From assembly GCA_049699975.1 (NCBI GenBank), contig JBNAWB010000210.1, positions 1 through 6,120 on the forward strand: a DNA stretch of 6,120 bases, read 5' to 3'. Both the position numbers and the translations under genes were made by a program. The stretch comes from CAZAGD01 sp049699975. Lineage in GTDB: Bacteria > Desulfobacterota > SM23-61. Of this stretch, positions 4,477 to 6,120 are shown one piece after another. The notes below the pieces were generated by a model. That model saw only the letters and a list, made by a program, of their open reading frames with translations, was not told the origin of the DNA and ran no database searches. Every line of letters begins with the position of its first letter. The stretch's first letter is position 1.

Positions 4477-5982
4477 TTATTTAAAGGACATTTTGGAAAC
4501 AAAGATTTTTTCATCAGTTCGTGGCTTCCAGTTTAAGCGCGCGCTCACTCCGTAAATATCCATCTGCTGATAAGCAAAGGCCCAAGGCACTTCTTCTTTA
4601 ATTAACTGAGAAGCTTGCGTATAAATCTCTTGTCTTTTTTGTTTATCCATAATGCTTCGGCCTCGGTCGATCAACTCGTCCAATTTGGGGTTAGTGAAAT
4701 GTGATAATACCTGACCGGTGCGGAGGAGGGGGAATAAGGTAGCGTCAGCGTCAAAAGTCGCCCCTCCCCAACCTAACAGATAAGCCGGACCCCCTTTATG
4801 AGCATACAGCATAGCCATATGAGTACCGAATTCGTTAATCCGGGCTTTGGCGTTGATACCAATTTTACGTAAATCTCCCACTACGGCCTCGGCCACTTCT
4901 TTATCGTTTAGATATCGGCCAGTTGGAGAATTAATGGTTAAATCGAAACCTTGCGGGTAACCAGCCTCCGCCAGGAGTTTCTTTGCTTTCTCTGGATCAT
5001 AGGAGTAAGGTTTGAATTGCGGATCATACCCAAAATGATATTTGGTAAAAATGCTGCCCAACTTTAGACCATTACCTTCCAGAACTTTTTTAATAATGGT
5101 GTCCAAGTCAATGGCATGAGCAATAGCTTGGCGGACTCTCTTGTCCGCCAAAGGGCCTCCTTCCCTATTATCAAAGGCGATGAAAATTACCCGCGAGCTG
5201 GGAACTTTAGCCACTGAAGATCGTCCTTTCCAATCCATAAGCCTTGCCAAGTGAGGAGGAATGTTCACGATCACGTCTAATTCCTGGGTTTGCAGCCCAG
5301 CAACTCGGGTAGTCGCTTCCGGAATTGGCTTAAATATTACATTCTTAATTTTGGGCTTCCCTCCCCAATAATTCTCATTGGCCGTAAGTACTAACTGGTC
5401 GTCTTTGACCCAGCGGACGAATTTATAGGGTCCAGTGCCTACAGGGTTGGCCCCAAAATAAGCGGCGCCTTTCTCCTGGACATATTTAGGTGGGATCATG
5501 GCCCCGATGTGGGATAGTTGGGCGTCAAGATAAGGATAGGGCTTCTTGGTGGTGATGCGGATGGTATAGTCATCGATTATTTCAATTTTTTCCATGATCC
5601 CCTGGAGGGTAGTTTGTTTGAGTTTATTCTTAGGGTCATTCATGCGCTCCAGGCTGAATTTAGCAGCATAGGCATTAAAATCCTCGCCGTTTTGGAATTT
5701 AACGCCCTTCCGGAGTTTGAATTCCCATGTTAAATCATTTACTAATCTCCATGAGGTCGCTAAGAGAGGTTCTAACTTCATCTCATCATTTCTCACCAGG
5801 AGGGTTTCATAGATATTGAGAAGAATGTTGAAGGCAGGTGTTTCATAATGATTTTGGGGGTCTAAAGTGGAGGGGTCCACCCCTTGGGCAATGATTACCG
5901 TGTCTTTTGGGGCTGAGTAAACTGGGGTTAGAAACAAAGCAAATAGAAGCAAAAAACTAAACAAACTAAAAAACTTTTTCAT
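4477..5982 (-). CDS. ABC transporter substrate-binding protein, family 5 (peptide/nickel type)
   Basis: A 501-residue periplasmic solute receptor of the SBP_bac_5 family, which captures oligopeptides, nickel chelates or related ligands and hands them to a DppBC/OppBC-type permease. A Sec signal peptide (MKKFFSLFSFLLLFALFLTP) ends near VYS|A (23/24). There is no lipobox cysteine, so it is soluble rather than a lipoprotein. Family hallmarks: VIIAQGVDPSTLDP (29-42), LEPLLATSW and TWEFKLRKGVKFQNGEDF (70-102), NPVGTGPYKFVRW (179-191), and DNREGGPLADKRVRQAIAHA (271-290). The length is typical and the frame is intact. ATG at 5982 follows GAGGAG at 10 nt and the promoter at 6039-6066. No permease or ATPase gene lies in the window; the next gene downstream is the MBL-fold enzyme, so the transporter partner may lie elsewhere. 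Ligand cannot be inferred from sequence alone. Confidence 0.92.
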   Translation of the reverse strand: MKKFFSLFSFLLLFALFLTPVYSAPKDTVIIAQGVDPSTLDPQNHYETPAFNILLNIYETLLVRNDEMKLEPLLATSWRLVNDLTWEFKLRKGVKFQNGEDFNAYAAKFSLERMNDPKNKLKQTTLQGIMEKIEIIDDYTIRITTKKPYPYLDAQLSHIGAMIPPKYVQEKGAAYFGANPVGTGPYKFVRWVKDDQLVLTANENYWGGKPKIKNVIFKPIPEATTRVAGLQTQELDVIVNIPPHLARLMDWKGRSSVAKVPSSRVIFIAFDNREGGPLADKRVRQAIAHAIDLDTIIKKVLEGNGLKLGSIFTKYHFGYDPQFKPYSYDPEKAKKLLAEAGYPQGFDLTINSPTGRYLNDKEVAEAVVGDLRKIGINAKARINEFGTHMAMLYAHKGGPAYLLGWGGATFDADATLFPLLRTGQVLSHFTNPKLDELIDRGRSIMDKQKRQEIYTQASQLIKEEVPWAFAYQQMDIYGVSARLNWKPRTDEKIFVSKMSFK

Positions 5983-5992
5983 TTCTTTAGAT

Positions 5993-5998
5993 CTCCTC
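5993..5998 (-). promoter_or_regulatory. Shine-Dalgarno of the solute-binding protein gene
   Basis: GAGGAG on the minus strand, 10 nt before the ATG at 5982. It supports the start that yields the complete signal peptide. Confidence 0.6.
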
Positions 5999-6038
5999 TC
6001 AGTTTAAAAAATTTAATGTTAAAGCTAATGTTAGAGAA

Positions 6039-6066
6039 ATTCTATAGCAGGCGAGAAAAAAGTCAA
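6039..6066 (-). promoter_or_regulatory. Sigma70-type promoter for the solute-binding protein gene
   Basis: On the minus strand TTGACT (6066-6061) and TAGAAT (6044-6039), each five of six to consensus, are separated by 16 bp. The predicted start near 6032 gives a leader of about 50 nt. The palindrome at 6077-6095 ends 10 bp upstream of the -35. Confidence 0.6.
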
Positions 6067-6076
6067 TAATCTTTTT

Positions 6077-6095
6077 AACTGACCGTCGATCAGTT
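6077..6095. promoter_or_regulatory. 19-bp TetR-type operator-like palindrome
   Basis: AACTGACCGTCGATCAGTT is symmetric except for one mismatched pair and the central base (arms AACTGA / TCAGTT, inner CG / CG). The size, spacing and CTGACCG..CGGTCAG style resemble operators of TetR-family repressors. It lies between the solute-binding gene promoter and an AGGAG at 6114-6118 that may be the ribosome binding site of a divergent gene beyond the window. The identity of the regulator is inferred. Confidence 0.5.
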
Positions 6096-6113
6096 TTAAT
6101 TTTTCTCACCAGC

Positions 6114-6118
6114 AGGAG
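6114..6118 (+). promoter_or_regulatory. Possible Shine-Dalgarno of a divergent gene starting just past the window
   Basis: AGGAG in AGCAGGAGAC at the extreme right edge, on the plus strand, downstream of the 19-bp palindrome. If it is real, a start codon should follow within about 5-10 bases outside the window. Confidence 0.35.
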
Positions 6119-6120
6119 AC

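Noticed and set aside
5518..5733. 71-aa plus-strand frame inside the solute-binding protein gene
   Set aside because: Antisense to a strongly supported coding region and lacking any recognisable motif.

Overview
The window looks like a slice of a Gram-negative, moderately AT-rich bacterial chromosome. The substrate-binding protein has a Sec signal with no lipobox cysteine, the metallo-beta-lactamase-fold enzyme has a twin-arginine signal, and the ribosome binding sites are classical AGGAGG types. The mix of families would suit Desulfobacterota or a related deep proteobacterial lineage, but no marker gene fixes the taxon.

Left part (1-1077): the last 18 codons of an unidentified gene lie at the edge. 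They are followed by the ruins of a type II toxin-antitoxin module. It consists of a SpoVT-AbrB antitoxin cut by an in-frame amber codon and a PIN-domain toxin reduced to its first ~25 recognisable residues. Next come a minus-strand DUF2007-like small protein and a small plus-strand reading frame that is continuous only if one frame change near 965-980 is allowed. This stretch reads as decaying accessory DNA.

Middle part (1078-3250): two minus-strand genes form the most unusual unit. The promoter-proximal one encodes a cytoplasm-start (no signal peptide) LysM plus PG_binding_1 protein with a TTG start. The distal one encodes a 425-aa protein with a Cys-rich head, a Ser/Thr/Pro linker and a C-terminal HEYGH zinc-metallopeptidase domain. 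A wall-binding protein paired with a leaderless protease suggests a non-Sec delivered effector or cargo pair (type VI or contractile-injection-like), but no secretion apparatus is visible in the window.

Right part (3300-6120): a Tat-exported MBL-fold hydrolase (AHL-lactonase-like subgroup) and a family 5 periplasmic oligopeptide/nickel-type solute-binding protein, both on the minus strand. Each is followed by a copy of a GC-rich nested palindromic repeat (CCCTCTCCCC / GGGGAGAGGG). The solute-binding gene has a convincing promoter. Just upstream of that is a 19-bp operator-like palindrome of the TetR-family style, and a Shine-Dalgarno-like AGGAG lies at the very edge of the window, so a divergent gene, possibly the regulator, probably starts just outside.
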